Positions 27,287 to 35,507 are shown, counted from the stretch's first letter. The stretch is DNA of 64,000 nucleotides from CAKZQX01 sp034436755 (GCA_034436755.1 DAOTVB010000030.1:1-64000), one strand, 5' to 3'. Numbers and translations are program-made. Notes: generated from the sequence alone by a model not told the origin.

Positions 27287-27510
27287 TGATAGAACTTACG
27301 CGGTGGTTCATCAAACCGGGCGTTTCACCCGATGGAAGCCCGCTGTGCCTGCGGCAGCATGGTACCGTTTTTATCTTTGTTCACAAAAATTTTGCACAAG
27401 GTGCAAAATTTTTGTGAAAAAGATCTGGTTTGCTCCGCCCTGCCGGAGGCGAATCGGGGCGTTCATCCAGATGAACATCTGATTTGGAACCGACCGCGTA
27501 ACTCCTGTCA
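27287..27510. repeat. Palindromic element, copy C
   Basis: Starts TGATAGAACTTACGCGG and ends ACCGCGTAACTCCTGTCA. The central hairpin stem is 18 bp (27380-27397 with 27401-27418, loop AAG). Its flanks closely match copy G at 50063-50285, but the stem sequence differs and both are perfectly paired. Confidence 0.9.
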
Positions 27511-27512
27511 AA

Positions 27513-27715
27513 TGACACGAGTTACGCGGTCGGTGTTCAAACCGGGCGTTTCACCCGATGAAAACCCGATTCGCCTCCGGCAGCATGGTACTTGATCTAT
27601 CTTTTTCACGAAATGTTGGCTCGAAGAGCCAACATTTCGTGAAAAGGATCTGGTTTGCTCCGCCCTGCCAGAGGCGAATTTTCCTTTCAGGTTTGTGACC
27701 GCGTAACTTGTGTCA
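27513..27715. repeat. Palindromic element, copy D
   Basis: Inverted near-copy of B. The hairpin arms 27601-27622 and 27626-27647 contain GAAATGTTGGCTC and its complement with loop GAA. It directly abuts copy C, as A abuts B. Confidence 0.9.
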
Positions 27716-27854
27716 AATGACACGAACTATTTTTGTGGCAGGTGGGTGCTTCTGCCCGTCTGTACCTGAACAAATCCCGCCGAAACTCTGTAGTTCCGGC
27801 GGGATCTTTGGCACGACTGGTGGTCAGCGTGTAGATTTACGCGGCGTGTCTGAC

Positions 27855-28279
27855 TCAACCGGCGCAGGCAATATCATCGATATACCAGATACCATCGGTC
27901 TGGTTGCGAATAACCTGGACCGACACAGCCCGTTCACCGCCGCCAAAGAAGAGATGCACCCGTACCTGCGCACTGTTCCCAGTAATGACCGCCGGATCGG
28001 TCGTCACCCGCTCGGGGAGGTTCTGCGCACAGAGGACAGGGTCGAACCCGCGCCCCGGGAAGCGGCAATGCGCTCAATCAGCGCCGACGTCAGGTAGGGA
28101 TGGCCCTCCAGCGAATGCGTGCGCCCATACTGAATGTACCAGGTGAAAAACTCATGTGTAACCACTTCGGGATTGCTGGTGTCCGGTACACCCGCATGTG
28201 CTGGTGTGGCAATCGCGGCTGTCGCCAGGGCAAGCAGTAGTGCTACTGCCAGTAGTGAAGCAATTGCAAGCCGATACAT
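27855..28279 (-). pseudogene. Small secreted DUF3828-like protein, frameshifted
   Basis: The frame from ATG 28279 encodes a signal peptide (IASLLAVALLLALATAAIATPAHA) and then NPEVVTHEFFTWYIQYGRTHSLEGHPYLTSALIERIAAS, and stops at 28004. In another frame, from about 28050 to the stop at 27855, the sequence FDPVLCAQNLPERVTTDPA...VRVHLFFGG...DGIWYIDDIACAG is open and reads as the natural continuation. DUF3828-type proteins end in just such a W-x-I-D-D-I-x-C motif. A single shift near the GGGGCGCGGG run (28050-28065) joins them into ~140 aa. Either a recent pseudogene or a sequencing error in a GC-rich run. Confidence 0.7.
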
Positions 28280-28317
28280 AACGTTCCTCCTTTGTGCTCT
28301 CGTTCCTGTTAATGAAA

Positions 28318-28527
28318 TAACTTACGCATTTACGCAGTTGCGCGTTTACGAATAAGCAGGGAATATTGCCTCCGGTAGGTCAGGGAATTCCTTTCTTTCT
28401 CACAAGAAATCATGTTGTGGATTTTTTTGTGAAAAAGATTAAAAGCATACCATGCTACCGCAAACAAAGTCAGCTTCCCGCCTGATCAAACGTCCAGTTT
28501 GCGTACCCACTGCGTAAGTCGTTTGAC
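28318..28527. repeat. Palindromic element, degenerate copy E
   Basis: Retains TTACGCA-like ends, TTGCCTCCGGTAGG and ACCATGCTACCGCA blocks. The central hairpin (around 28398-28437) is imperfect, with mismatches in both arms, suggesting an old copy. Confidence 0.7.
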
Positions 28528-28763
28528 GGATGTGTTTTCAGCTTAGCAGACTGCTATACCGTACACATCAGTGCTCGGGTGGAACAGTATCCTGAACAAT
28601 AGGGGAGACTGCACGCTGGTCACATGACCAGGATCTGGTTCAGACGGGCGATGGAGGTGGTGGCTGGTGTCCTGCGCGCCAGGTCCATGCAAAAATTATG
28701 GCTATGTGTGGTACAATGTCCGCAACTCAGGTACCTTCTCTCATTTGCTACACTCCTAATTCA

Positions 28764-29378
28764 ATGCGCACAAGTGTCTGGCTCGTACGCCACGGGCAAA
28801 CGATCGCCAATTTACAGCGTCGCTACCAGAGTTGGAGCGATAGCCCGCTGACGGAGTATGGTCAGCGGCAGAGTCGTGCCCTGGCCCACCGCCTGCGCCG
28901 TCTGCCGTTCGATGTAATCATCCTCAGTCCGACCGAACGTACCCGGCTGATGGCCCGGGCGCTGACCGTGGCCCGGCCTGAGGTTCCCCTGGTTGAAGCG
29001 TCCGATTGGGCCGAAACACACCATGGCGATTGGGAGGGGCTGACTTACAACGAGGTGCGCGAACGGTTTCCCCAGGCGGCCCGGCAGCGCTTTGCCGATG
29101 CGGCCCATGGCAAACCACCCGGCGGCGAAAGCCTGACCGAGGTCGCCACCCGGGTGACGGCGGGCTGGCACGCACTGCAGCAGCATTACCCTGGTGGGCG
29201 GGTGCTGCTTGTCACTCACGCAACCCCGGTGCAGATCGTGCTCTGCAACACGTTCGGGCTGCCCCCGACGAGGCACTGGAACTGGCGTATTGACCTGGGC
29301 AGCGTTACCTGTCTCGATAGTTACGGCGGCGGAACGATTGTACGCATGGTCAACGAGGTTCCGGAATTAAAAGGTTAG
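28764..29378 (+). CDS. cobC: Histidine phosphatase, probable alpha-ribazole phosphatase
   Basis: A 204-aa histidine-phosphatase protein from ATG 28764 (MRTSVWLVRHGQTIANLQRRYQ). The catalytic RHG motif is at residues ~9-11, ETHHGDWEGLTYNEV carries the proton donor region, and the second His is in VTHATPVQIVLCN. The superfamily also includes phosphoglycerate mutases, but the next two genes are cobT and cobS, so removal of the 5'-phosphate of alpha-ribazole or adenosylcobalamin phosphate is the most likely job. The frame extends upstream to 28698, but no homology or SD supports that longer start. Confidence 0.85.
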   Translation: MRTSVWLVRHGQTIANLQRRYQSWSDSPLTEYGQRQSRALAHRLRRLPFDVIILSPTERTRLMARALTVARPEVPLVEASDWAETHHGDWEGLTYNEVRERFPQAARQRFADAAHGKPPGGESLTEVATRVTAGWHALQQHYPGGRVLLVTHATPVQIVLCNTFGLPPTRHWNWRIDLGSVTCLDSYGGGTIVRMVNEVPELKG

Positions 29379-29428
29379 GGGAAACCAGTTAGGGGTCAGG
29401 AGTTACAGCGTTGAGTTTCGTGCATTCC

Positions 29429-29465
29429 ATAACCGTTAACCCATAACCGTTAACCCCTAATCGTT
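29429..29465. repeat. TAACCGTTAACCC-type repeat before cobT
   Basis: Two tandem copies of CATAACCGTTAACC plus a partial third lie between cobC and cobT, matching the family at 1911-1953. Confidence 0.65.
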
Positions 29466-29482
29466 ACTACCAGGAGAAAAGC

Positions 29483-30646
29483 ATGTCAAACTCCATACTC
29501 GGCTCCGAGTATGCCCAGCTTGCCGCGCTCTGTGCCGCCGTTCCCGGTCCGGATCAGGCCGCGCGCACTGCTGCTGCGCAGCGGCTGGATCAGTTGACCA
29601 AGCCGCGTCAGAGCCTGGGGCAGATTGAGGCGTTGCTCTTGCGCCTGGCAGCCAGTACCGGCCAGGTATGCCCTGATCTCGATCAGCGGGCGGTGCTCCT
29701 GGCTGCGGCCGACCATGGCGTTGCCGCCGAAGGTGTCAGCGCCTATCCGCAAGTGGTTACTATGCAGATGGTGCATAACTTTCTCACCGGCGGAGCGGCG
29801 ATTAATGCGCTGGCGGCGGCGGCTGATGCGCGGATCATTCTGGTGGATGCCGGGGTAGTCGGCGATCTACCGCCCCACGCGCGGTTGCGGCGGCCTGGCA
29901 TTCGCAAGGGGAGTGGCAATATTGTGCATGAACCGGCCCTCGGTCGGGAGGAGGCACTGGCTGCGCTGCTGGCCGGGGCGGTCATTCTGGAAGAGGAGCG
30001 GGAGCGGGGTCTCGATCTGCTGGCGCTGGGCGAGATGGGTATCGCCAATACAACCCCGTCTGCGGCTCTGACCAGTGCGTTTACGGGTGCGCCCCCTACC
30101 AGCACCGTGGGCCGTGGTACCGGTATTGATGACGCAATGATGGCGCGCAAACGGTCAGTTGTGACGCAGGCACTTCAGCGGTTTGAAGATCAGCACAACG
30201 CTGCCGGTGCTGCCGGCACTGCCCCGATCCCCGAAGGTCTTTCGTCATTTCAGATGTACGCGCTGGAGATTTTATGCGAACTGGGCGGGTTGGAGATTGC
30301 GGTTATGGCCGGGGCAGCTCTGGCAGCGGCGGCCCGGCGCGTGCCCGTTCTGCTGGATGGCTATATCACTACCAGCGCGGCCCTGGTTGCGGCCGCCCTG
30401 GCGCCCAACCTGCGTACGCATCTCTTTGCCGCGCATCTCTCTTTTGAGCCGGGCCATGCGCTGGCTCTCTCCCACCTGGGATTGACGCCCGAGGCCAATG
30501 CCGGGCCGCTCCTGCGCCTCGATCTACGCCTGGGTGAGGGGAGCGGCGCAGCCCTGGCGCTGCCCCTGCTAACGAGTGCCGCCCGCGTGATGCGCGATAT
30601 GGCAACCTTTGATCAGGCGGGCGTTTCTGACAGGGATGCGGGATGA
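29483..30646 (+). CDS. cobT: Nicotinate-nucleotide:dimethylbenzimidazole phosphoribosyltransferase
   Basis: A 387-aa enzyme making alpha-ribazole-5'-phosphate for the lower ligand of cobalamin. Recognisable blocks: KPRQSLGQIEALLLRLAA at the N-terminus, AADHGVAAEGVSAYPQVVTMQMVHNFLTGGAAIN, GEMGIANTTPSAALTSA and LDGYITTSAALVAA near the end; the catalytic Glu lies in the GGLEIAVMAGA region. AGGAGAAAAG precedes ATG 29483. It lies between cobC and cobS. An insertion DQHNAAGAAGTAPIP (~residue 235) makes it slightly longer than typical. Confidence 0.97.
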   Translation: MSNSILGSEYAQLAALCAAVPGPDQAARTAAAQRLDQLTKPRQSLGQIEALLLRLAASTGQVCPDLDQRAVLLAAADHGVAAEGVSAYPQVVTMQMVHNFLTGGAAINALAAAADARIILVDAGVVGDLPPHARLRRPGIRKGSGNIVHEPALGREEALAALLAGAVILEEERERGLDLLALGEMGIANTTPSAALTSAFTGAPPTSTVGRGTGIDDAMMARKRSVVTQALQRFEDQHNAAGAAGTAPIPEGLSSFQMYALEILCELGGLEIAVMAGAALAAAARRVPVLLDGYITTSAALVAAALAPNLRTHLFAAHLSFEPGHALALSHLGLTPEANAGPLLRLDLRLGEGSGAALALPLLTSAARVMRDMATFDQAGVSDRDAG

Positions 30647-30649
30647 GGC

Positions 30650-31447
30650 ATGCAGGATGAAGTGGATCGGCCCGAGGCGACGGGTCAGGATGTGCCGGTG
30701 TTGCCGTCTGCTTCTGCGGGGCCGCATCCCCTGATCGAGGCGTTGCGTTTTCTGACGCTGCTGCCGCTGCCGGGCCGACCGGCAGCACCGGAGACGGGGA
30801 TTGCCCGGTCACTCGCATGGTTTCCGGTTGCCGGCTTGCTGATCGGGGTGTTGCTGCTGCTGGTGGGCTGGCTGGCTGGCCTGGCCTGGGATGCCGGGGT
30901 GCGGGCCGCCTGCATCATCGTCGCCTGGGGCGTTATCACGGCGGGCATGCATCTCGATGGACTGGGCGACACCTTCGACGCCGTGATGAGCTGGCGTCCG
31001 CGTGAACGCAAGCTGGAGATTCTGCGTGACAGCCGCGTCGGGACGATGGGGTTGCTGGCAATTGGGGCGGTGCTGCTGCTCAAGTTTGCCTGGCTCCAGA
31101 CATCGGGAGATGAGTGGTGGCGCGCGGTGCTGCTTGCGCCCGTCTGGGGCCGCTGGAGCCAGATCTATGGGTTGTGCCGCTTCCCCAGCGCGCGCGCCGA
31201 GGGTCTGGGGCATACCTTCCAGCAGCGACGGGAGCAGCGGAGCCTCTTCCGCGCCACGCTTGCCGCCCTGCTGCTGACACTGCTGCTTGGACCGATCCAG
31301 GGGCTGGTTGCGGGACTGCTGGTCTGGGGGATCGCTGCGCTCCTCTACCGCTGGTGGGTGCGCGACCTGGGCGGGCTGACCGGCGATACCTATGGCGCGC
31401 TCTGCGAAATCAGCGAGGTGATCGTTCTGGCGGTGATTGCATTCTGA
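30650..31447 (+). CDS. cobS: Adenosylcobinamide-GDP ribazoletransferase (cobalamin synthase)
   Basis: A 265-aa polytopic membrane enzyme joining adenosylcobinamide-GDP and alpha-ribazole(-phosphate). The family motifs FLTLLPLPG, HLDGLGDTFDAVMSW and GTMGLLAIGAVLLLKFAWL are present, with about six hydrophobic helices. ATG 30650 is three bases after the cobT stop, so the genes are likely translationally coupled. cobC-cobT-cobS would complete the nucleotide-loop assembly except for CobU/CobP, which is not in the window. Confidence 0.96.
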   Translation: MQDEVDRPEATGQDVPVLPSASAGPHPLIEALRFLTLLPLPGRPAAPETGIARSLAWFPVAGLLIGVLLLLVGWLAGLAWDAGVRAACIIVAWGVITAGMHLDGLGDTFDAVMSWRPRERKLEILRDSRVGTMGLLAIGAVLLLKFAWLQTSGDEWWRAVLLAPVWGRWSQIYGLCRFPSARAEGLGHTFQQRREQRSLFRATLAALLLTLLLGPIQGLVAGLLVWGIAALLYRWWVRDLGGLTGDTYGALCEISEVIVLAVIAF

Positions 31448-31528
31448 GCAAATCTGCTGTATTCTGACCCCTTGACAACGACCTGGGACCATGCTACACT
31501 GGCTCTGAGTTTGTAGGGGGAGTGTGCG

Positions 31529-31744
31529 ATGATTAAGCGAGATCCAATCCATCCTGATGCCGTCTATTCGCGTGAAGAAGCAGCCGAGCTGCTAGGCATC
31601 AGTCTCAGTACGATCAAACGGCTCATATCCGCCGGGCAGTTAGAAGCCAGCCGTCCCGAGAGCATTCGCCGGGTTTTTATTAAAGGATCGAGCATTCTAG
31701 ATATGCTCGAAGAAACCAGAATTAGAAACGGACACTCAGCATGA
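31529..31744 (+). CDS. Excisionase/MerR-type helix-turn-helix protein
   Basis: A 71-aa DNA-binding protein: YSREEAAELLGISLSTIKRLISAGQLEASRPESIRRVFIKGSSILDMLEE matches the HTH_17/excisionase layout (HTH at residues ~14-34, wing around RRVFIKG). GGGGAG precedes the ATG. Its stop overlaps the start of a 58-aa ORF in an ATGA arrangement. Without phage genes nearby it is more likely a small regulator, possibly of the adjoining ORF, than a true excisionase. Confidence 0.8.
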   Translation: MIKRDPIHPDAVYSREEAAELLGISLSTIKRLISAGQLEASRPESIRRVFIKGSSILDMLEETRIRNGHSA

Positions 31745-31917
31745 TTGGCCTCCTATTACGCCAGAAATATTATAGCGCGCAATGGGCCACCGTGTCGGCA
31801 ACGAATATATCCGGCACGGCTATGTGTGTCTGCCTTCCACATGGCGGTAACGTGTGGTTTCGCCTGCGACAGCGCAGCGAAAATCCCGATAGCCACGCCA
31901 GAGGAGGTGCCCTGTGA
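31741..31917 (+). CDS. 58-aa hypothetical protein translationally coupled to the HTH gene
   Basis: ATG 31741 overlaps the HTH gene stop (ATGA), a strong sign of coupled translation. The 58-aa product (MIGLLLRQKYYSAQWATVSA..., later CVCLPHGGNVWFRLRQRS) has credible amino-acid composition with a beta-strand-like pattern. No known family is recognised. A terminator hairpin follows 38 bases after the stop, which supports a two-gene unit. Confidence 0.55.
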   Translation: MIGLLLRQKYYSAQWATVSATNISGTAMCVCLPHGGNVWFRLRQRSENPDSHARGGAL

Positions 31918-31954
31918 TCGACTAGACCCGGTCGAACCCAGGTTTGCTCTCCGA

Positions 31955-31984
31955 GGCGTGAAGTCTACTAGCTTCACGCCTTTT
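31955..31984 (+). terminator. Intrinsic terminator after the HTH/58-aa ORF pair
   Basis: GGCGTGAAG (31955-31963) pairs with CTTCACGCC (31972-31980) and is followed by TTTT. Confidence 0.85.
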
Positions 31985-31995
31985 GCGTGTCCGGA

Positions 31996-32099
31996 ATAAA
32001 GAACAAAGAACAAAGAACACGAAAGAACAAAGAACAAAGAACACGAAAGAACAAAGAACACGAAAGAACAAAGAACAAAGAACAAAGAACAAAGAACAG
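31996..32099. repeat. Tandem AAAGAACA / AAAGAACACG repeat
   Basis: About a dozen heptamer-octamer units of AAAGAACA, some expanded to AAAGAACACGA, in direct tandem. On the other strand this reads TTCTTTGTTCTTT, a motif also found singly near 18503, 36050 and 56650-56725. Confidence 0.85.
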
Positions 32100-32170
32100 A
32101 TATGATATCCGATAATGAGGTGCGTGGTACGCTTTGGTCCTGGTTCCTCCGTTCGCGGTTCGCTTCCTAT

Positions 32171-32241
32171 GGCCCCATCGTCTAGTGGCAGGACATCAGA
32201 ATTTCAATCTGACAGCGGGGGTTCGATTCCCCCTGGGGCTA
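32171..32241 (+). tRNA. trnE-UUC: tRNA-Glu (anticodon TTC)
   Basis: A 71-nt cloverleaf: acceptor GGCCCCA/TGGGGCT with a G1-T72 wobble, the Glu-type GTCTAGTGGCAGGAC D-arm, anticodon stem TCAGA/TCTGA around loop ATTTCAA (anticodon TTC), and the GGTTCGATTCC T-arm. CCA is not encoded, unlike the Thr and Tyr tRNAs of this window. Confidence 0.94.
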
Positions 32242-32247
32242 CTTAAA

Positions 32248-32340
32248 GCCGTGGTCCGTGGTCCGTAGTCCGTCGTCGGTAATCCGTCGTCCGTTGTTTG
32301 TAATCTGTTTTCGTTTTCGGTACTCCGTACTCCGTGTTCG
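32248..32340. repeat. Degenerate tandem GTCCGT-type repeat
   Basis: Around a dozen imperfect copies of a 7-10 base unit such as GTCCGTAGTCCGTCGTC, then ACTCCGTACTCCGTG. It lies between tRNA-Glu and the rtcB operon and has no coding value. Confidence 0.65.
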
Positions 32341-32379
32341 TGAGCAGGTTTCTAATCACGAAAAAAGTGAGGTGGTGTC

Positions 32380-32598
32380 ATGAGCGTACTTGAGATGGCC
32401 CTGAAGGAACGCATTCGCCGGGACTACAGCGCTGAGGGCATGGAGGAACTCTTCCTGCGCCTCGACCTGCTGCATGATTATGCTTCGGCGGGTCAGTTGG
32501 GCGACGTGACGCCACTGAGTGGAGCGGAACTGCGCGGCTGGCTGGAAGATCTGATCTATACCGCGCGGGAGACGCTGCGCGAAATGGGAGAAGCGTGA
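32380..32598 (+). CDS. 72-aa small protein coupled to RtcB
   Basis: A small, mainly alpha-helical, acidic protein (LEMALKERIRRDYSAEGMEELFLRLDLLHDYASAGQ...WLEDLIYTARETLREMGEA). The SD is GTGAGGTGG. Its stop shares a base with the RtcB start (TGATG), so the two are translationally coupled. I do not recognise a family. It may be an RtcB accessory, comparable in context only to archease, whose sequence it does not resemble. Confidence 0.7.
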   Translation: MSVLEMALKERIRRDYSAEGMEELFLRLDLLHDYASAGQLGDVTPLSGAELRGWLEDLIYTARETLREMGEA

Positions 32599-33824
32599 TG
32601 TATCGACTTGTGAATGGTATTCCGGTCTGGGGTGAGCATGATGAGGCCACGCTCGGCCAGATCCAGCGCTGCGCCGGTGATCCGGAGGTCGCGGGTGCGG
32701 CGCTGATGGCCGATGGGCACAAGGGCTATTCGATGCCGATTGGCGGCGTGGTGGCCTATCGCAATGCAGTTTCTCCTAGCGGAATTGGGTATGATATTTC
32801 CTGCGGGAACAAAGCTGTTCTTACCGATGTCCGTGCCGATGATCTGCGTCCCGATATCAAGCGGGTGATGGACCAGGTGGCGCGCACGGTGGTATTCGGG
32901 GTGGGGCAGACCAGCGGCAAGGTCACTAATCACGAACTGTTCGATGACCCGACCTGGCGGGATGTTCCGCACCTGCAGAAGCTGAAGCAGTTGGCGCGCG
33001 AGCAACTGGGCACCGTGGGCAGCGGCAACCACTTTGTGGATATTTTCGAGGACGATGAGGGCCGGGTCTGGGTAGGCGTGCATTTTGGCAGCCGGGGCTT
33101 TGGGCACCGGACGGCGAGCGGCTTCCTGAATCTGGCGGCGGGGCGTAAGTTTGACGACAAAGCCCCCGGTGAGCATATGGATCAGCCGGCGACGGTCATC
33201 GGGTTGGATACCGAGCTGGGGCAGGCTTATTGGCAGGCGATGAACCTGGCGGGACGCTACGCCTATGCCGGACGTGACTTCGTGGTCAGCCAGGTACTCG
33301 AGATTTTGGGTGCCGCCGAACTGGACGCGGTCCATAACCATCACAACTTTGCCTGGCGCGAGCGGCACAACGACGAAGATCTGATCGTGATTCGCAAGGG
33401 GGCCACCCCGGCCTGGCCGGGACAGCGCGGCTTTGTCGGCGGCTCGATGGGCGATATCAGCGTGATTATCGAGGGTGTTGACAGCGAGGCGGCAAGCGCG
33501 GCGCTGAATAGCACCATCCATGGCGCGGGCCGGCTGATGAGTCGGACGCGCGCGGCAGGGCGTCGTCGCTGGGTGCGCGAGAAGGGCCGGCGGGTGCTCA
33601 AGACGGTCAAGCCGGGCGAGATCAGCCGGGAGATGATGCTGGAGTGGGTGCGCAACCAGCGGGTTGAACTGCGCGGCGCGGGTACCGATGAGAGCCCGCA
33701 TGTCTATCGGCCCCTGCGCGAGGTGCTGGAGGCCCACGCGGACAGTATTCACATCGTGCATACGCTACGACCAATGGGCGTGGCGATGGCGGGCGAAGAT
33801 GAATTTGACCCGTATAAGGATTAG
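32598..33824 (+). CDS. rtcB: RNA ligase RtcB family protein
   Basis: A 408-aa GTP-dependent 3'-phosphate/5'-OH RNA ligase used in tRNA splicing or RNA repair. Metal- and GTP-binding motifs are all visible: GIGYDISCGNKAV (metal Cys), GSGNHFVDIFE, HFGSRGFGH, HNHHNFAW, GGSMGDISVIIEG, and HGAGRLMSRTRA with the guanylylated His. It is shorter than E. coli-type RtcB by a little but complete. Its start overlaps the 72-aa gene. tRNA-Glu lies just upstream, which fits an RNA-repair setting only loosely. Confidence 0.95.
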   Translation: MYRLVNGIPVWGEHDEATLGQIQRCAGDPEVAGAALMADGHKGYSMPIGGVVAYRNAVSPSGIGYDISCGNKAVLTDVRADDLRPDIKRVMDQVARTVVFGVGQTSGKVTNHELFDDPTWRDVPHLQKLKQLAREQLGTVGSGNHFVDIFEDDEGRVWVGVHFGSRGFGHRTASGFLNLAAGRKFDDKAPGEHMDQPATVIGLDTELGQAYWQAMNLAGRYAYAGRDFVVSQVLEILGAAELDAVHNHHNFAWRERHNDEDLIVIRKGATPAWPGQRGFVGGSMGDISVIIEGVDSEAASAALNSTIHGAGRLMSRTRAAGRRRWVREKGRRVLKTVKPGEISREMMLEWVRNQRVELRGAGTDESPHVYRPLREVLEAHADSIHIVHTLRPMGVAMAGEDEFDPYKD

Positions 33825-33825
33825 T

Positions 33826-33950
33826 TTTTAAGGGTTACGGGTTAGGGGTTACGGGTTGGGGGTTGGGATTTAACCGTTAACCTGTAACCGTTAACCCCTA
33901 AACCTCAGGCATCTGCGCGGTGTCCCAGTCGTAGGGTGCATTCGATGCCC
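33826..33950. repeat. GGGTTA(G/C)GGGTT / TAACCGTTAACC repeats plus one GTAGGGTGCATTCGATG unit
   Basis: Short direct repeats of GGGTTACGGGTTAGGGGTTAC are followed by their complement-like TAACCGTTAACC, so an imperfect hairpin could form after rtcB (33830-33905). The unit GTAGGGTGCATTCGATGCCCC follows at 33929-33949. Confidence 0.6.
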
Positions 33951-34052
33951 CGTTCTGCTGCCGCGTTGACCTCCGCGTGACTGACGCACAATTGTAGGCG
34001 TAGTAGAAATCATACCACACTTCCCTGACCCATGACATCTAACCACGATAGC

Positions 34053-34216
34053 CAGTCGTAGGGTGCATTCGATGCACCGTTCTGCGGGCACACGCCATAA
34101 CCGCAGCCAGTCGTAGGGTGCATTCGATGCACCGGTCAGCGGGCGCACGCCATAACCGCAGCCAGTCGTAGGGGGCATTCGATGCACCGGTCAGCGGGCG
34201 CACGCCATAACCGCAG
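34053..34216. repeat. Three tandem 55-bp repeats containing GGTGCATTCGATGCACC
   Basis: Units begin at 34053, 34108 and 34163, exactly 55 bases apart, and end CGCCATAACCGCAG. Each holds a 7-bp palindromic GGTGCAT-TCG-ATGCACC core (third unit GGGGCAT). The same core is scattered at 33930, 55700-55835 and 60782-60898. Not CRISPR: no variable spacers. Confidence 0.9.
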
Positions 34217-34303
34217 TTTCGAGTAGAATAGCCGCTAAACGCGCAATCGATGCACATCATGCCACGCATAGAGTGTTGAATAAACAAAGGATACCCAGAC
34301 ACT

Positions 34304-35113
34304 ATGCCGGATAATCCAACGTACGCCATCACCACCCATCCCGACATCGTCTACCGGGTTGTTGCTGGAATTACCCTGCGACTCGATATCCTCCAGCCGG
34401 AGCCGCTGCCGCCGGAGCCGCTGCCGGTGGTGCTGTTTATTCAGGGTGGTGCCTGGATGGAGGCCAACCGCAAGCTCAACCTGACCGATTTCCTGGTCAG
34501 GCATGGCTTTGCCACCGTCAGTATTGACCATCGCCTCAGTCAGCAGGCGTGTTTCCCCGCGCAGATCAGGGATGTAAAGGCGGCGGTGCGCTGGGTGCGA
34601 ACCAATGCTGCGCACTATGGCTTTGATCCGGAGCGCATCGGCGTCTGGGGCATCTCGTCGGGTGGGCATCTGGCGGCGTTGCTGGGGACTGCTGTCGGTG
34701 TCACCGATTGGGAAGATGCCGACGACGCGTCCAGCGTGAGCAGTGCCGTCCGGGCAGTAGTCGATCTGTCCGGTCCCACCGATTTTTTGCAGATGGGCGG
34801 CTTCCATGATCAGCCTGACGCACCCGAAGCGCAGTTGCTCGGCGGTCCCATCCAGAGCCGGGTTGACCAGGTGCGGCAGGCCAACCCGATCAGCTATATT
34901 CGTGGGAATGAACCGCCGTTCCTGATCCTGCATGGCGACCAGGATGATATCGTTCCCATCGGGCAGTCGGAGTTGTTGTACCAGGCGCTCAAGGCCGCGG
35001 GGAATGATGTCACCTTTGTGCCGCTGGTGGGCGAGGGACATTTCTTCAGCGAAGCAGGGTTGGCGCAGATTCGGCACCTGATTCTGGCGTTCTTCCGGCG
35101 GTGTCTGACGTAG
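34304..35113 (+). CDS. Alpha/beta hydrolase, BD-FAE/carboxylesterase type
   Basis: A 269-aa soluble hydrolase of the short esterase/lipase group. The oxyanion segment is LFIQGGAWMEANR (HGG-type with Gln), the nucleophile Ser is in GISSGGHLAALLG (near residue 121), the acid Asp in LHGDQDDIVPIGQSE and the His in GEGHFFSE. The substrate is unknown; feruloyl/acetyl-xylan and small esters are typical of relatives. No signal peptide. The ATG follows 55-bp tandem repeats and lacks a strong SD. Confidence 0.9.
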   Translation: MPDNPTYAITTHPDIVYRVVAGITLRLDILQPEPLPPEPLPVVLFIQGGAWMEANRKLNLTDFLVRHGFATVSIDHRLSQQACFPAQIRDVKAAVRWVRTNAAHYGFDPERIGVWGISSGGHLAALLGTAVGVTDWEDADDASSVSSAVRAVVDLSGPTDFLQMGGFHDQPDAPEAQLLGGPIQSRVDQVRQANPISYIRGNEPPFLILHGDQDDIVPIGQSELLYQALKAAGNDVTFVPLVGEGHFFSEAGLAQIRHLILAFFRRCLT

Positions 35114-35168
35114 GGCGCAGCGTCAGCCAGGTATAATAAAATAAAGTGTTACCAGGAAGGAGAACCCT

Positions 35169-35444
35169 GTGACAACACCTGTAACCCTTGATCAGGCACT
35201 CACTATAGCGCGGCAACTTTCACCGTCTGACCGCGCCCGTCTCGTATCGCAACTTGTCACCGAGTTAGCCGACTTGCGCGAAGCGTCGGCGACAGAGAGC
35301 AGTGCAACGGATGCCTGGACGCGGCTTGAAGCCTTTTGGCAGTCGATTGAAGCGCTCGGCCCGGCGGCCCCCAGTGCGACGGAGCAACTCCTGCAAGACC
35401 GGCGTACGCGTCAGGAGACATTGGAGTACCGGTTAAATTTCTAA
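35169..35444 (+). CDS. Small antitoxin-like protein, 91 aa
   Basis: TLDQALTIARQLSPSDRARLVSQLVTELADLREASA is the pattern of short addiction-module-type or DUF2281-like proteins (helix with L-S-P-x-D-x-x-x-L). AAGGAGAA precedes ATG 35169. No toxin ORF lies beside it; the next gene belongs to the RT locus 640 bases away. Function uncertain, and it may be an orphan. Confidence 0.65.
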   Translation: MTTPVTLDQALTIARQLSPSDRARLVSQLVTELADLREASATESSATDAWTRLEAFWQSIEALGPAAPSATEQLLQDRRTRQETLEYRLNF

Positions 35445-35507
35445 CCACGAAGACCACGAAGATCACGAAGACGGTGTGACAGTAGCTTGCCATGTTCAGG
35501 GTTGCCG

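Noticed and set aside
31529..31744. Prophage or integrative element marked by the excisionase-like gene and the nearby tRNA-Glu
   Set aside because: No integrase, phage genes or duplicated tRNA end is visible within the window; the small HTH protein alone is not enough.
31996..32099. CRISPR-like or coding segment in the AAAGAACA array
   Set aside because: It is a simple short-unit tandem repeat without spacers or a meaningful frame.
34053..34216. CRISPR array
   Set aside because: The 55-bp units are contiguous direct repeats with no variable spacers and no cas genes nearby.
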